Assembly: GCA_018713505.1 (NCBI GenBank)
Contig: DVOL01000012.1
Coordinates: forward strand, 1 to 42,929
DNA: 42,929 nucleotides
Direction of reading: 5' to 3'
Origin: Faeciplasma avium
GTDB lineage: Bacteria; Bacillota; Clostridia; Oscillospirales; Ruminococcaceae
The position numbers and the translations under genes are program-made. The notes below the pieces were generated by a model. It saw only the letters and a program-made list of their open reading frames with translations. It was not told where the DNA came from and did no database searches. Shown in pieces: positions 8,713 through 17,405 of this stretch (positions within the stretch are counted from its first letter, which is position 1; every line of letters begins with the position of its first letter).

Positions 8713-10368
8713 ATGAAAAGCGACGCTATAAAGTGCGGAGCGGGCAATGCGCCACACAGGGCGCTTTATCATGCTCTAGGTCTTAGCGAGGAGGAGATAT
8801 CAAGACCTCTTATAGGTGTTGTAAGCTCCTATAACGAGATAGTGCCCGGGCATATCAACCTTGACAAGATAGTACAGGCGGTAAAGACCGGCGTAGCCAT
8901 GGCGGGAGGGACGCCTATTGTGTTCCCGGCGATAGCTGTCTGCGACGGCATAGCGATGGGTCACACCGGCATGAAATACTCCCTTGTAACCCGTGACCTT
9001 ATCGCAGACTCCACCGAGGCTATGGCTATGGCTCACGGCTTTGACGGTCTTGTCATGGTGCCTAACTGCGACAAGAATGTCCCCGGACTGCTGATGGCTG
9101 CGGCGAGGCTTAATATTCCCACCGTGTTTGTCTCCGGCGGACCGATGCTCGCAGGACGGATAGACGGCGAAAGAGCCAGCTTTTCTACCATCTCCGAGGC
9201 TGTGGGACGGTTTAACTCGGGCAGCATAGACCTAGGCAAGCTGGGCGAGTACGAGAAAAAGACCTGCCCCACCTGCGGCTCCTGCTCGGGAATGTATACG
9301 GCAAACTCCATGAACTGCCTGACCGAGGCTCTGGGAATGGGTCTTAGAGGAAACGGAACAATACCCGCCGTTTACTCCGAGAGGATAATCCTTGCCAAAA
9401 AGGCGGGAATGGCTGTCATGGATATGATTAACAAAAACATAAGACCCAGGGACATCATGACCCGTGAGGCGTTTATGAACGCACTCACCGTCGACATGGC
9501 GATAGGCTGCTCGACGAACAGCATGCTCCACCTCCCTGCGATAGCTCACGAGTGCGGGATAACCATAGACCTTGACATCGCAAACGATATCAGCGCAGTC
9601 ACTCCTAATCTTTGCCATCTGGCTCCGGCAGGAAAGACCTATGTCGAGGACCTCAACGAGGCTGGAGGAGTATACGCCGTCATGAACGAGCTTTCAAAGA
9701 AGGGGCTTATCCACGGCGAGTGCCTGTGCGTCTCGGGAAGGACTATAGGCGAGGAGATATCAAGCTCCTATAATCTTGACCACTCGGTTATAAGACCTAT
9801 TGACAATCCCTTCAGCGAGACGGGAGGAATTGCCGTGCTCAGGGGAAATCTCGCCCCGGAGGGAAGCGTTGTAAAGCGCTCTGCGGTAGCTCAGGAGATG
9901 CTTGTCCACAAGGGACCCGCCAGGGTGTTCGACTGCGAGGAGGACGCTCAGGCTGCCATCAACGCCGGAAAAATCAAGCCGGGAGATGTCGTTGTCATAA
10001 GGTACGAGGGGCCTAAGGGCGGTCCCGGTATGCGTGAGATGCTCAATCCCACCTCCTCGATAATGGGAATGGGTCTTGGAAACAGCGTCGCACTCATTAC
10101 AGACGGCAGATTCAGCGGAGCCACAAGGGGAGCCTGCGTAGGTCATATTACCCCGGAGGCGGCGTCCGGCGGACTTATAGGAGTCGTCGAGGAGGGAGAT
10201 ACCATTCTTATCGACATCCCGGCAAACAAAATCGAGCTGCTTGTCCCCGAGGAGGAGCTAAAGGCAAGGCTTGAGAGCTTTACTCCCAAGAAAAAGGAGC
10301 TGTCAGGATATCTTAAGAGATATTCAAGGATGGTCTCGGGCGGAGCCTACGGGGCGATACTTGACTGA
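8713..10368 (+). CDS. ilvD: dihydroxy-acid dehydratase
   Basis: This Fe-S dehydratase gives the 2-keto acids of valine and isoleucine. The 551 residues are usual length. The cluster-binding cysteines are visible in PNCDKNVPG, TCPTCGSCSGMYTANSM and GCSTNS. The C-terminal segment GPKGGPGMREML followed by LITDGRFSGATRG is the family signature. AAAGGAAGGA precedes the ATG. The TGA at 10366-10368 shares its last base with the ATG of the next gene. Confidence 0.97.
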   Translation: MKSDAIKCGAGNAPHRALYHALGLSEEEISRPLIGVVSSYNEIVPGHINLDKIVQAVKTGVAMAGGTPIVFPAIAVCDGIAMGHTGMKYSLVTRDLIADSTEAMAMAHGFDGLVMVPNCDKNVPGLLMAAARLNIPTVFVSGGPMLAGRIDGERASFSTISEAVGRFNSGSIDLGKLGEYEKKTCPTCGSCSGMYTANSMNCLTEALGMGLRGNGTIPAVYSERIILAKKAGMAVMDMINKNIRPRDIMTREAFMNALTVDMAIGCSTNSMLHLPAIAHECGITIDLDIANDISAVTPNLCHLAPAGKTYVEDLNEAGGVYAVMNELSKKGLIHGECLCVSGRTIGEEISSSYNLDHSVIRPIDNPFSETGGIAVLRGNLAPEGSVVKRSAVAQEMLVHKGPARVFDCEEDAQAAINAGKIKPGDVVVIRYEGPKGGPGMREMLNPTSSIMGMGLGNSVALITDGRFSGATRGACVGHITPEAASGGLIGVVEEGDTILIDIPANKIELLVPEEELKARLESFTPKKKELSGYLKRYSRMVSGGAYGAILD

Positions 10369-11582
10369 TGGATACGGCTAGGTTTAAATCGCTGGGCGGC
10401 AGGCTCCTTACGCTCTGCGTGTTCAGAGAGCTTCTTGACGACCCGGTAATAAAATCGGTCTGTGAGCTTCTCAACTCGTCCTGGGACGGGACGAATACGG
10501 CGTCACTTTACTGCGAGTTCTGCTCAAGGCTGTACAAAAGAAACGGCGGGGATATCTACGGCTGCGTCGAGCAGCTTGTGTTTGACAGCGAGAATGTCTA
10601 TGTAAGAAAGATTGGAAAAAATATGCCTCCCGACGAGGCTGTAAAAAAGTCCTTGGAAAGAGAGCTTTTGATACTTGGAGAGCTTTGCTCGCTTGACAGC
10701 GGAGAGCTTATAGCCGCTATCGGCTGCGAGTACGAGCTGCCCGGGTTTATCTCAAATTCAAAAAGCGGGGACGCCGGGGACCTTCCGGCAGCCTATATGC
10801 ACAGGCTTGAGAACATAAGAAAATACGGCTACGGCAGGTATTCCCACCATCCGATGTTCACAATAGGGGAGGGAGGAGAAATCCTCCCGGTCAAAAACCC
10901 GGACGGCATAAGGCTTGAGGAGCTGGCGGAGTACGAGCTCCAAAAGAATCAGATACTTGAAAACACCAAGGCTCTTCTGGAGGGCAGACCGGCGGCTAAC
11001 ATACTTCTCACGGGGGACGCCGGCACCGGCAAGTCCTCAACCATAAAGGCGGTTGCCAACGAGCTTTACCCCGAGGGTCTTAGGATAATAGAGGTAAGAA
11101 AGGACCAGCTTGGATTCATCCCCGGGCTTCTTGACGAGCTGGCTGAGAATCCTCTTTGCTTTATCCTTTTCATAGACGACCTCTCGTTTTTGAGCGACGA
11201 CGACGATTTCAACGGCTTAAAGGCTGTTTTGGAAGGCTCGGTGTCCGCAAGGTCAAGGAATGTGGTGGTCTACGCCACCAGCAACCGCAGGCATATCGTC
11301 AGGGAGAGGTTTGAGGACAGAGAGGGCGGCGAGGTCCACAGAAACGACGCCATGCAGGAGATGATATCCCTGAGCGACCGCTTCGGGCTTCACATACTGT
11401 TCTCAAGGCCTGACAAGAAAACATATCTTAGCATAGTAGCTAAGCTCTGCCATTCTGCGGGGCTTGACCCCGACTCCCCTGACATCCAGGCTGAGGCTGA
11501 AAGATTCGCCCTCATGCGTGGAGGACGCTCCGCAAGGCTTGCAAGGCAGTTTGTGGACAGTCTAATAGCAGGGCAGGGGTAA
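10368..11582 (+). CDS. DUF815-family AAA ATPase
   Basis: The 404-residue protein resembles DUF815 ATP-binding proteins. The C-terminal half holds Walker A GDAGTGKSS (about residue 216), a Walker B-like LFIDDLSF, and SNRRHIVRERF, typical of this AAA branch. The N-terminal ~190 residues are a less conserved helical region. No membrane segment or signal peptide is seen. The function of the family is not established. The gene overlaps ilvD by one base (TGATG), so it is probably translationally coupled and under leucine T-box control; why an ATPase is tied to branched-chain synthesis is unclear. The family call is fairly sure, the role unknown. Confidence 0.85.
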   Translation: MDTARFKSLGGRLLTLCVFRELLDDPVIKSVCELLNSSWDGTNTASLYCEFCSRLYKRNGGDIYGCVEQLVFDSENVYVRKIGKNMPPDEAVKKSLERELLILGELCSLDSGELIAAIGCEYELPGFISNSKSGDAGDLPAAYMHRLENIRKYGYGRYSHHPMFTIGEGGEILPVKNPDGIRLEELAEYELQKNQILENTKALLEGRPAANILLTGDAGTGKSSTIKAVANELYPEGLRIIEVRKDQLGFIPGLLDELAENPLCFILFIDDLSFLSDDDDFNGLKAVLEGSVSARSRNVVVYATSNRRHIVRERFEDREGGEVHRNDAMQEMISLSDRFGLHILFSRPDKKTYLSIVAKLCHSAGLDPDSPDIQAEAERFALMRGGRSARLARQFVDSLIAGQG

Positions 11583-11636
11583 GCCGGGCATAAATAGCAG
11601 GGATAGTCCGAAATTTAAAAGAGGGGGGAATAATCA

Positions 11637-12223
11637 ATTGTTATCGGGATTGTTGCTATAGCGGTGGGACTGCTTATAGGTCTGGCGTCGGCTAGGCTGA
11701 TGGTCTTATGCGGCTTCTTAACAGGTTTTTCAAGCGGGTCATTATGACGCTTTGGATAATAAAACTGCTTTTTGACTCCGCAAATCCGCTGTCCGGCGGT
11801 CAGATTGCGGCGATTGTTGCTGTCGGCGTTGTTGTTGGGATAAATGCAATGATTCATGAAAGGCTCTTTGCGGCGCTGGAGGGCTTTGTTGTCGCCTTCT
11901 CAGCGGCGCTTATTATCACCTAGTATGCGGCAAACGGGCTTAGCACCCTTGTCACGGTTATTATATGCGTTGCAGCCGGAGCTGTAGTGATGCTAATATC
12001 CTGGGGGATTTTTAGGTACGCCCTTGTGCTTCAGGCTTCGCTCGTAGGAGGACTTCTTGCCGGCATCGGAGTCTATGCAATAAAAAACGGCGCAGGCTTT
12101 GAAGCGTCAGCATCATTCCTGTTCCCCGGAAACGGCGGTACGGACTCTGTCGTTATTATAGCCGCCGCAGCCGTTTTCATCATAGGAGCTATTGTTCAGC
12201 TCGCAGTCATTTCAAAATCATGA
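11637..12223 (+). pseudogene. decayed multi-pass membrane protein gene
   Basis: The region reads as one hydrophobic protein broken at several points. From 11637 a frame beginning with ATT encodes a transmembrane-like IVIGIVAIAVGLLIGLASAR. It must shift frame between about 11694 and 11747 into the frame that encodes RLLNRFFKRVIMTLWIIKLLF. That frame is cut by TAG 11921-11923 and continues, still hydrophobic, to TGA 12221-12223. TAG is an ordinary stop elsewhere here (leuA, leuC), so recoding is unlikely. The reconstructed protein would be about 190 residues with five or six membrane segments. A GAGGGGGG site at 11621-11628 remains. The family was not recognised. Confidence 0.65.
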
Positions 12224-12261
12224 AAAATACCTGAGCCAAAACGGCTTGAGGGAAAAGAAGT

Positions 12262-12292
12262 GGGCGTTGGCAAATGCTAACGCCCATTTTTA
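12262..12292 (+). terminator. Rho-independent terminator
   Basis: GGGCGTT at 12262-12268 pairs with AACGCCC at 12279-12285 (the stem extends inward by GC/GC), followed by ATTTTTA. It ends plus-strand transcription from the leu/ilv operon and broken membrane gene. It lies just beyond the stop of the convergent yitT-like gene, so it may serve both. Confidence 0.8.
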
Positions 12293-12310
12293 TATGCCAA
12301 GTAATCACGC

Positions 12311-13207
12311 CTAGTCGATGGCGGAGTTTTGCTCCCTTGTTCCCTCGAACCGTCCTACGGTGTTGGAGACGCTGGAAATCGAGGCGAAGGAGCCTGGATA
12401 TCTCCCGAGGATATTTTTCATCATTATCATCTGGTCCTTGTTGATGACGCACATAAGAAGATTCTTTTTCTTGTGGGTATAGCAGCCCTCGGCGTTTATC
12501 ATGGTTGCGGAGTGGCCAAGCTCGGTGATGATGTCCCTTGATATCTCCTCGGGATGGTCGGTTATTATCTCGAACTTTATAGCCTCCCTCGAGCCCTTGA
12601 GCATCCTGTCGCTGACATTGCTCAGGAAGTAGGAATAGAGTATGCACAAAAGAACAGGCTCGATTTCGTAGTCGTAGACAAAGAAGGATACAATCGCTAC
12701 GATTGCGTTTAGAACAAAGCCCACCCAAACGAAGTTATAGGAGGGGAAAAACTTGTGGATTATTGCCGCCATCAGGTCGGTGCCGCCCGAGCTGCAATTT
12801 GCAAAGAAGGTAAAGCCAAGTATCGCTCCGTTGATGATTCCGGCGGCTAAAGGTCCTAAAAGCCTGCTGGTGCCGTTCTCGGTGAGGTAAATAAAGCTGG
12901 AGAGGTCTAAAAACGGCTCCTGGAGCAAAACAAGCATCGAGGAAAATACCAGGATGTAGACAAAGGTCTTGACGGCGAACTCCTTGTCCACCCAGATGAA
13001 TACAGCTACTATAAGAGGAAGATTAATCAAAAACGAGAGATATCCTGCGTTAATCCCAAAGGAATGCTGAATCATCGTCGCAACGCCGCCAAGCCCTGCC
13101 GGGGCGAAGCTGTTGGGAAAGATGAAGATGATGTAAACCAGGCTGGACGCCATCGCCAGACCGCAGATAGTAAGATACTCGTATATAAACCTGAACGCCC
13201 GTTTCAT
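12311..13207 (-). CDS. YitT family membrane protein
   Basis: The N-terminal ~190 residues hold about five membrane segments with the YitT_membrane pattern, including NSFAPAGLGGVATMIQH and a GGTDLMAAI loop. The C-terminal ~80 residues are a soluble DUF2179-like domain (ITDHPEEISRDIITELGHS followed by LLMCVINKDQM). About 298 residues, normal for the family. An in-frame ATG lies six codons upstream at 13225, but AAAGGAGA sits between the two, so the downstream ATG at 13207 is preferred. The transport or other function is unproven. Monocistronic, with its own promoter. Confidence 0.9.
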   Translation of the reverse strand: MKRAFRFIYEYLTICGLAMASSLVYIIFIFPNSFAPAGLGGVATMIQHSFGINAGYLSFLINLPLIVAVFIWVDKEFAVKTFVYILVFSSMLVLLQEPFLDLSSFIYLTENGTSRLLGPLAAGIINGAILGFTFFANCSSGGTDLMAAIIHKFFPSYNFVWVGFVLNAIVAIVSFFVYDYEIEPVLLCILYSYFLSNVSDRMLKGSREAIKFEIITDHPEEISRDIITELGHSATMINAEGCYTHKKKNLLMCVINKDQMIMMKNILGRYPGSFASISSVSNTVGRFEGTREQNSAID

Positions 13208-13251
13208 GTAGTTCTCCTTTCGCATCCCGGAAGCTTATATTTCCAATTAAT

Positions 13252-13280
13252 AATATAACCTCTGCGGCTGTAAAAATCAA
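13252..13280 (-). promoter_or_regulatory. promoter of the YitT-family gene
   Basis: Reading the minus strand, TTGATT (13280-13275) and TATATT (13257-13252) are 17 bases apart, 45 bases before the start codon. Confidence 0.7.
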
Positions 13281-13338
13281 TAGGTAGAAGCGATAGAATT
13301 ATATAGTTTGTAAGGGCGTTTTGTACAATTAATACCCA

Positions 13339-13363
13339 ATTTGTCCTTATATGAAGGACAAAT
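13339..13363. repeat. 10-bp inverted repeat upstream of the YitT-family promoter
   Basis: ATTTGTCCTT at 13339-13348 and AAGGACAAAT at 13354-13363 are perfect complements around a 5-base loop. It lies about 60 bases upstream of the -35 box in otherwise featureless sequence. It could be an operator or a short hairpin RNA; there is no T-run. Confidence 0.5.
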
Positions 13364-13413
13364 GTTTATTCTCAGGGAGATAAGCGAGGCTATCTGGCTG
13401 TTTTTGGAGACGG

Positions 13414-13444
13414 AAAAAAGCCCCGCCTTTTAAAAAGACGGGGC
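13414..13444 (-). terminator. terminator of the alaS-HIT-phosphoribosyltransferase operon
   Basis: On the minus strand GCCCCGTCTTTTT...AAAAGGCGGGGC forms a long stem followed by TTTTTTCC. It lies about 95 bases beyond the phosphoribosyltransferase stop. The bases between them (13445-13537) hold nothing else recognisable. Confidence 0.85.
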
Positions 13445-13537
13445 GCAAGGCCTCTATTGGCTCAAATGCTGAGAAATCATAGCTCACCGGCGCCTGTTTT
13501 TATCCCCGGAGGCTTAAAATGCGGCGGGAAGTCTATC

Positions 13538-14086
13538 CTATTTAAAGAAGAGAGGGAGCTTTTCAAGATAGATTATATCCACTCTGTCGGCGGCGTCGCC
13601 CTCAGCTAGGGGAGCACAGCTTCCGACTATCTCACCTCCGACACGGTGTACAAGCTCTGTGACAGCCTCAAGCGACTTTCCGGTGGAGATTACATCGTCG
13701 ACTATGAGGACTCTTTTTCCCTTTAGCCTGTCTGCGTCCTCTGAGGAGAGCCAGAGGCTCTGCACCTGCTCGGTGGTGATGGACTTTACGGTTATCGAGA
13801 CCGGCTCGGTCATATAGAGCTTGGGAGCCTTTCTTATTACGATATAGCTCATGCCGTTGCCCTTCTGCCTTGCCATCTCGTAGGCGAGCGGTATGCTCTT
13901 TGCCTCCGGGGTGACTATAATGTCAAACTCGGGGACTCTTTTAAGAAGCTCTGCGGCGCAGCTTATAGTAAGCTCGACATCGGAGAACATTATAAAGGCT
14001 GCGATATCGAGATGCTCTCCTGCCTCGCAGATGGGAAGCTCTCTTGTAAGTCCGGCTATTTTAAGAGTATAGGTTTTTCTTTCCAT
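13538..14086 (-). CDS. adenine phosphoribosyltransferase-like protein
   Basis: The 182-residue protein is a type I phosphoribosyltransferase. The PRPP-binding loop VLIVDDVISTGKSL lies near residue 125, and the upstream half (FDIIVTPEAKSIPLAYEMA) resembles APRT-like and xanthine/pur-operon PRTs. The frame is open further upstream, but ATG 14086 follows GGAGGG and is preferred; it starts four bases after the HIT gene. A bona fide apt, hpt or an uncharacterised APRT-like paralogue cannot be told apart here. Being the last gene of an Ala T-box operon is unusual for purine salvage. Confidence 0.85.
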   Translation of the reverse strand: MERKTYTLKIAGLTRELPICEAGEHLDIAAFIMFSDVELTISCAAELLKRVPEFDIIVTPEAKSIPLAYEMARQKGNGMSYIVIRKAPKLYMTEPVSITVKSITTEQVQSLWLSSEDADRLKGKRVLIVDDVISTGKSLEAVTELVHRVGGEIVGSCAPLAEGDAADRVDIIYLEKLPLFFK

Positions 14087-14090
14087 AATT

Positions 14091-14438
14091 TTACCCTCCG
14101 ATACTGCACATTCCGCCAAGCGGCTTTCCAGCCAGCAGATGGAAGTGAAGATGAAATACCGTCTGTCCGGCGTCGGCCCCGCAGTTGGAGACCACACGGT
14201 ATCCGCCGTCAAGCCCCATGTCCCCGGCGACCCTTGAAATGGCTTCAAAGATTTTAGAGACTACAGCCGAATTTTCGGGAGTGATTCCTCCCATGCCGCT
14301 TATATGCTCCTTTGGAATAAAAAGGATGTGAACGGGAGCGGCAGGAGCTATGTCCTCAAAGGCATAGCAGAACTCGTCCTCGTAGACCTTTTTTGACGGT
14401 ATCTCTTTATTTGCGATTTTGCAGAACAGGCAATCCAT
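14091..14438 (-). CDS. HIT family nucleotide hydrolase
   Basis: The 115-residue protein carries the histidine-triad motif HLHFHLL near residue 96 and the N-terminal zinc-type DCLFCKIANKEIPS of Hint/HinT-like proteins. These hydrolyse nucleoside phosphoramidates, including aminoacyl-adenylates formed by some tRNA synthetases; that link makes its place directly behind alaS (22-base gap) sensible. The stop is four bases from the next gene. Confidence 0.95.
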   Translation of the reverse strand: MDCLFCKIANKEIPSKKVYEDEFCYAFEDIAPAAPVHILFIPKEHISGMGGITPENSAVVSKIFEAISRVAGDMGLDGGYRVVSNCGADAGQTVFHLHFHLLAGKPLGGMCSIGG

Positions 14439-14460
14439 ATTAAATCCTCCCTCGTGATTT

Positions 14461-17118
14461 TTATTTTCCGGCAGCCAAAAACTCCCTGAGAATATCGTCG
14501 ACCTGCATCATGGCGGCGCCCAGCTTTTCCTCGTCTCCTCCGCCTGCCATTGCGGTCTCTGGCCGTCCTCCGCCCTTTCCGCCTATGAGCGAGGCGACAC
14601 GGGAGACAAGCTTTCCGGCAGGAACGCCACGGCTTACAGCCTCCTTGCCGCAGGCGGCGCAGAGGTTGACTCTGCCCTCGTTTACGCAGGCCATGACCAC
14701 AACGATGTCGTCGCCCTTGCTCCTTATCGACTCAGCCATTCTCCTTATATCGTCAGGCTTGGCTCCGTTTACATTCGAGACGACAAGCTTAATGCCGTCG
14801 ATAATAACGACATTTGCCAAAAGCGCACTCGAGCGAAGCTCCGCAATAGCGTCTGACATGGCGGAGTTCTTTCTCTCAAGCTCTCTTAGCTCCTCCTGGA
14901 CGGCGTGACACCTTCTTGCTAGGTCGTTCGGGTTGGCAAGCTTTAGAGCAGCCGCCGATTCGTTTATAAGACCGAGACTGCGGTTAATGAAGTCGAGCAC
15001 TCCCTTTCCTGTGACAGCCTCGATACGCCTTACTCCGGCGGCAACACCCGACTCGCTTGTAATCTTGAAAAGACCGATTTTGGAGGTGGAGTCAAGATGG
15101 GTTCCTCCGCAAAGCTCGATGGAGGCGTCCTCCATGCTGACGACTCTAACAGTATCGCCGTACTTCTCGCCGAAGAGAGCCATGGCTCCAACCCTTTTAG
15201 CCTCGTCGATAGGCATCTCCGAGGTGGTTATCGGGATTGCGCTCAGAATAAAGGAGTTTACAAGCTCCTCGACCGCCGAGAGCTCCTCTTGGGTCATTGC
15301 GGCGAAGTGGGAGAAGTCAAACCTGAGCCTGTCCGCCGTGACGAGCTGTCCCGCCTGGTGGACATGGTCGCCCAGCACCCTTCTCAGGGCTGACTGCAAA
15401 AGATGGGCGCAGGAGTGGTTTCTCATTATGCTGAGCCTGTTTTCCCTGTCGACCTCGAAGTGAGCCTGCTCGCCCGACTCGATTGCTCCCTCCTCGACTA
15501 TTACCCTGTGGGCAATCTTGTCGCCGACAGCCTTCTGAGTGTCTAAAACACGGCATTTACCCGTCTTTGTAGTGATATATCCGATGTCTCCCGCCTGACC
15601 GCCGCTCTCGGCGTAAAACGGGGACTCGCTCGAAACGATGTAGACCTCCTCGCCGGCTCCGGCAGCGTCTACAAGAGAGTCCTCGGTGGCGATGTAGTCG
15701 ATGGAGACATCATCCTCGAGGCGGTCATAGCCTACAAATTTGGAGCTGTACTCCCTTGATATCTTGTGGAACACCGTCTCGTCGGCGCCCATGTACTTGG
15801 AATCGCCCCTTGCAGCCCTCGCCGTTTCCTTCTGGACGGCAAGAGCCTTAACAAAGCCCTCCTCGTCAAGCTCGATGCCACGCTCCTGCAGGATTTCCCT
15901 GGTGAGGTCTATCGGGAAGCCGTAGGTATCAGAAAGAGAGAACACCTTTTTGCCGTCTAAAACCCTTGAAAGGTGCTTTGAGAAGATTTCGTCGATGTAG
16001 CCGTTAAGAATTACAAGCCCACGGTCTATAGTCTCGTTGAAGTTTCTTTCCTCGTTTGTAAGCAGCCTTACGATGTAGTCGTACTTTTCCTCAAGCTCGG
16101 AATACTCGCACTTGGAGCAATCCACCACCGTCCTTACAAGGTCCTTAAGGAACAGCCCGTTTATGCCAAGGAGCTTTCCGTGGCGGACAGCCCTTCTTAA
16201 AAGCCTTCTCATGACATAGCCCCTGCCCTCGTTGGAGGGAAGAACGCCGTCAGACGCCATGAAGGTGACCGTTCTTATATGGTCGGTGATGACCCTTATT
16301 GAGACATCCTTTTTGTACTCCTTGCCGTACTCGCAGCCGGCTATCTGACAGATATGGTCCCTTATCGCCTTGACGGTGTCGACATCGAATATCGAGTCCA
16401 CACCCTGCATAAGAGCCGCAAGCCTCTCAAGACCCATTCCGGTGTCGATGTTTTTCTGCTGGAGGGGAGTGTAGCTGCCGTCCTCATGGCGCTCAAACTG
16501 GGTGAAAACAAGGTTCCAGAACTCCATATACCTGTCGCAGTCGCAGCCGACTCCGCAGTCGGGCTTGCCGCAGCCGTACTCCTTACCACGGTCGAAGTAA
16601 ATCTCGGAGCAGGGTCCGCAGGGACCGTCTATTCCTGCCTCCCAGAAATTGTCCTCCTTGCCCATTCGCTTGATTCTTTCCATCGGGACTCCGACCTTCT
16701 CATGCCAGATTCTTTCAGCCTCGTCGTCGTCCTGATATACGGTGACATAAAGCCTGTCCTCGGGTATCTCAAGCACCTTTGTTATATACTCCCACGCCCA
16801 GGCGATTGCCTCCTCCTTGAAATAGTCGCCGAAGGAGAAGTTTCCCAGCATCTCGAAGAAGGTGCCGTGCCTAGCCGTCTTGCCGACATTCTCGATGTCG
16901 TTCGTCCTGACGCACTTCTGGCAGGTCGTCATCCTGCTTCTGGGAGGGACCTCCTGCTTCGTAAAATACGGCTTGAGAGGAGCCATTCCTGCGTTGATAA
17001 GAAGAAGGCTCTTGTCGTTTTGGGGAATTAACGGAAAGCTCTTGTGTCTTAGGCAGCCCTTTGATTCAAAGAAGGAAAGATAGCTCTCCCTCAGCTCATT
17101 GAGTCCTGTCCACTTCAT
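14461..17118 (-). CDS. alaS: alanyl-tRNA synthetase
   Basis: This class II synthetase of 885 residues is complete. The order is: catalytic domain starting MKWTGLNELRESYLSFFESKG with the class II motif-2 region RTNDIENVGKTARHGTFFEM; the tRNA-binding middle region; the editing domain with its zinc residues HSCAHLL and CGGTHLDSTSKIG; and the C-Ala domain ending with a Gly-rich GGKGGGRPETAMAGG segment. GAAAGG lies upstream of the ATG. It is controlled by the T-box leader directly upstream and is followed by HIT and PRT genes in one operon. Confidence 0.98.
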   Translation of the reverse strand: MKWTGLNELRESYLSFFESKGCLRHKSFPLIPQNDKSLLLINAGMAPLKPYFTKQEVPPRSRMTTCQKCVRTNDIENVGKTARHGTFFEMLGNFSFGDYFKEEAIAWAWEYITKVLEIPEDRLYVTVYQDDDEAERIWHEKVGVPMERIKRMGKEDNFWEAGIDGPCGPCSEIYFDRGKEYGCGKPDCGVGCDCDRYMEFWNLVFTQFERHEDGSYTPLQQKNIDTGMGLERLAALMQGVDSIFDVDTVKAIRDHICQIAGCEYGKEYKKDVSIRVITDHIRTVTFMASDGVLPSNEGRGYVMRRLLRRAVRHGKLLGINGLFLKDLVRTVVDCSKCEYSELEEKYDYIVRLLTNEERNFNETIDRGLVILNGYIDEIFSKHLSRVLDGKKVFSLSDTYGFPIDLTREILQERGIELDEEGFVKALAVQKETARAARGDSKYMGADETVFHKISREYSSKFVGYDRLEDDVSIDYIATEDSLVDAAGAGEEVYIVSSESPFYAESGGQAGDIGYITTKTGKCRVLDTQKAVGDKIAHRVIVEEGAIESGEQAHFEVDRENRLSIMRNHSCAHLLQSALRRVLGDHVHQAGQLVTADRLRFDFSHFAAMTQEELSAVEELVNSFILSAIPITTSEMPIDEAKRVGAMALFGEKYGDTVRVVSMEDASIELCGGTHLDSTSKIGLFKITSESGVAAGVRRIEAVTGKGVLDFINRSLGLINESAAALKLANPNDLARRCHAVQEELRELERKNSAMSDAIAELRSSALLANVVIIDGIKLVVSNVNGAKPDDIRRMAESIRSKGDDIVVVMACVNEGRVNLCAACGKEAVSRGVPAGKLVSRVASLIGGKGGGRPETAMAGGGDEEKLGAAMMQVDDILREFLAAGK

Positions 17119-17129
17119 CTAATCATACC

Positions 17130-17367
17130 TTTCTTGGAAAAAATATAGACCCCACCCCGAAAGCATGGGGCGAGGGTCCGCTGTACCACCCAAATTCATC
17201 CCCGCCGGCAAGGAGCCGGAAAGGACCTCGTTGCGGGATAACGCACCGCTGCGCCACGGTTTTCCGAGGGACTCAGGGGTAGCACCTGCCGGGATAACGC
17301 AGGCTCGCACCAGCCGCCCGCTCTCTTGAGAAATCCCCGTGCAGTCATTCCCGTCAATGTCTTTACC
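17130..17367 (-). promoter_or_regulatory. T-box leader, alanine type, ahead of alaS
   Basis: Reading the minus strand, the leader has an AGAGAGCGGGC element, a GGTGCGAGCC segment, the specifier loop GTGCTACCCCTGAG with GCT (17283-17281, Ala) as specifier, and the T-box core GGGTGGTACAGCG at 17191-17179. The terminator follows at 17178-17138. The core has AGCG where CCGCG is most common, a tolerated variation. The Ala specifier matches the alaS gene, giving strong support. Confidence 0.92.
17138..17178 (-). terminator. T-box regulated terminator before alaS
   Basis: On the minus strand GACCCTCGCCCC pairs with GGGGTGGGGTC around a short loop (17178-17149), followed by TATATTTTTT. The 5' half overlaps the end of the T-box, as needed for an antiterminator switch. 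Confidence 0.9.
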
Positions 17368-17373
17368 AAGGGT

Positions 17374-17402
17374 ATTATATTTGATTTTGTCCCAAAAGTC
17401 AA
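17374..17402 (-). promoter_or_regulatory. sigma-A promoter of the alaS T-box transcript
   Basis: Minus strand TTGACT (17402-17397) and TATAAT (17379-17374) are 17 bases apart. The -35 box begins four bases after the stop codon of the esterase gene. No terminator is visible between the two, so esterase transcripts may run into the T-box. Confidence 0.9.
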
Positions 17403-17405
17403 CAG

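Noticed and set aside
11921..11923. TAG read-through or pyrrolysine-type recoding in the broken membrane gene
   Set aside because: TAG ends several intact genes here (leuA, leuC) and the same gene also has a frame break, so decay is simpler.
12207..12728. Open frame overlapping the YitT-family gene in another frame
   Set aside because: The YitT family match and its ribosome site and promoter account for the region.
16354..17031. 225-codon plus-strand frame opposite alaS
   Set aside because: Antisense to conserved alaS motifs; no ribosome site or domain.
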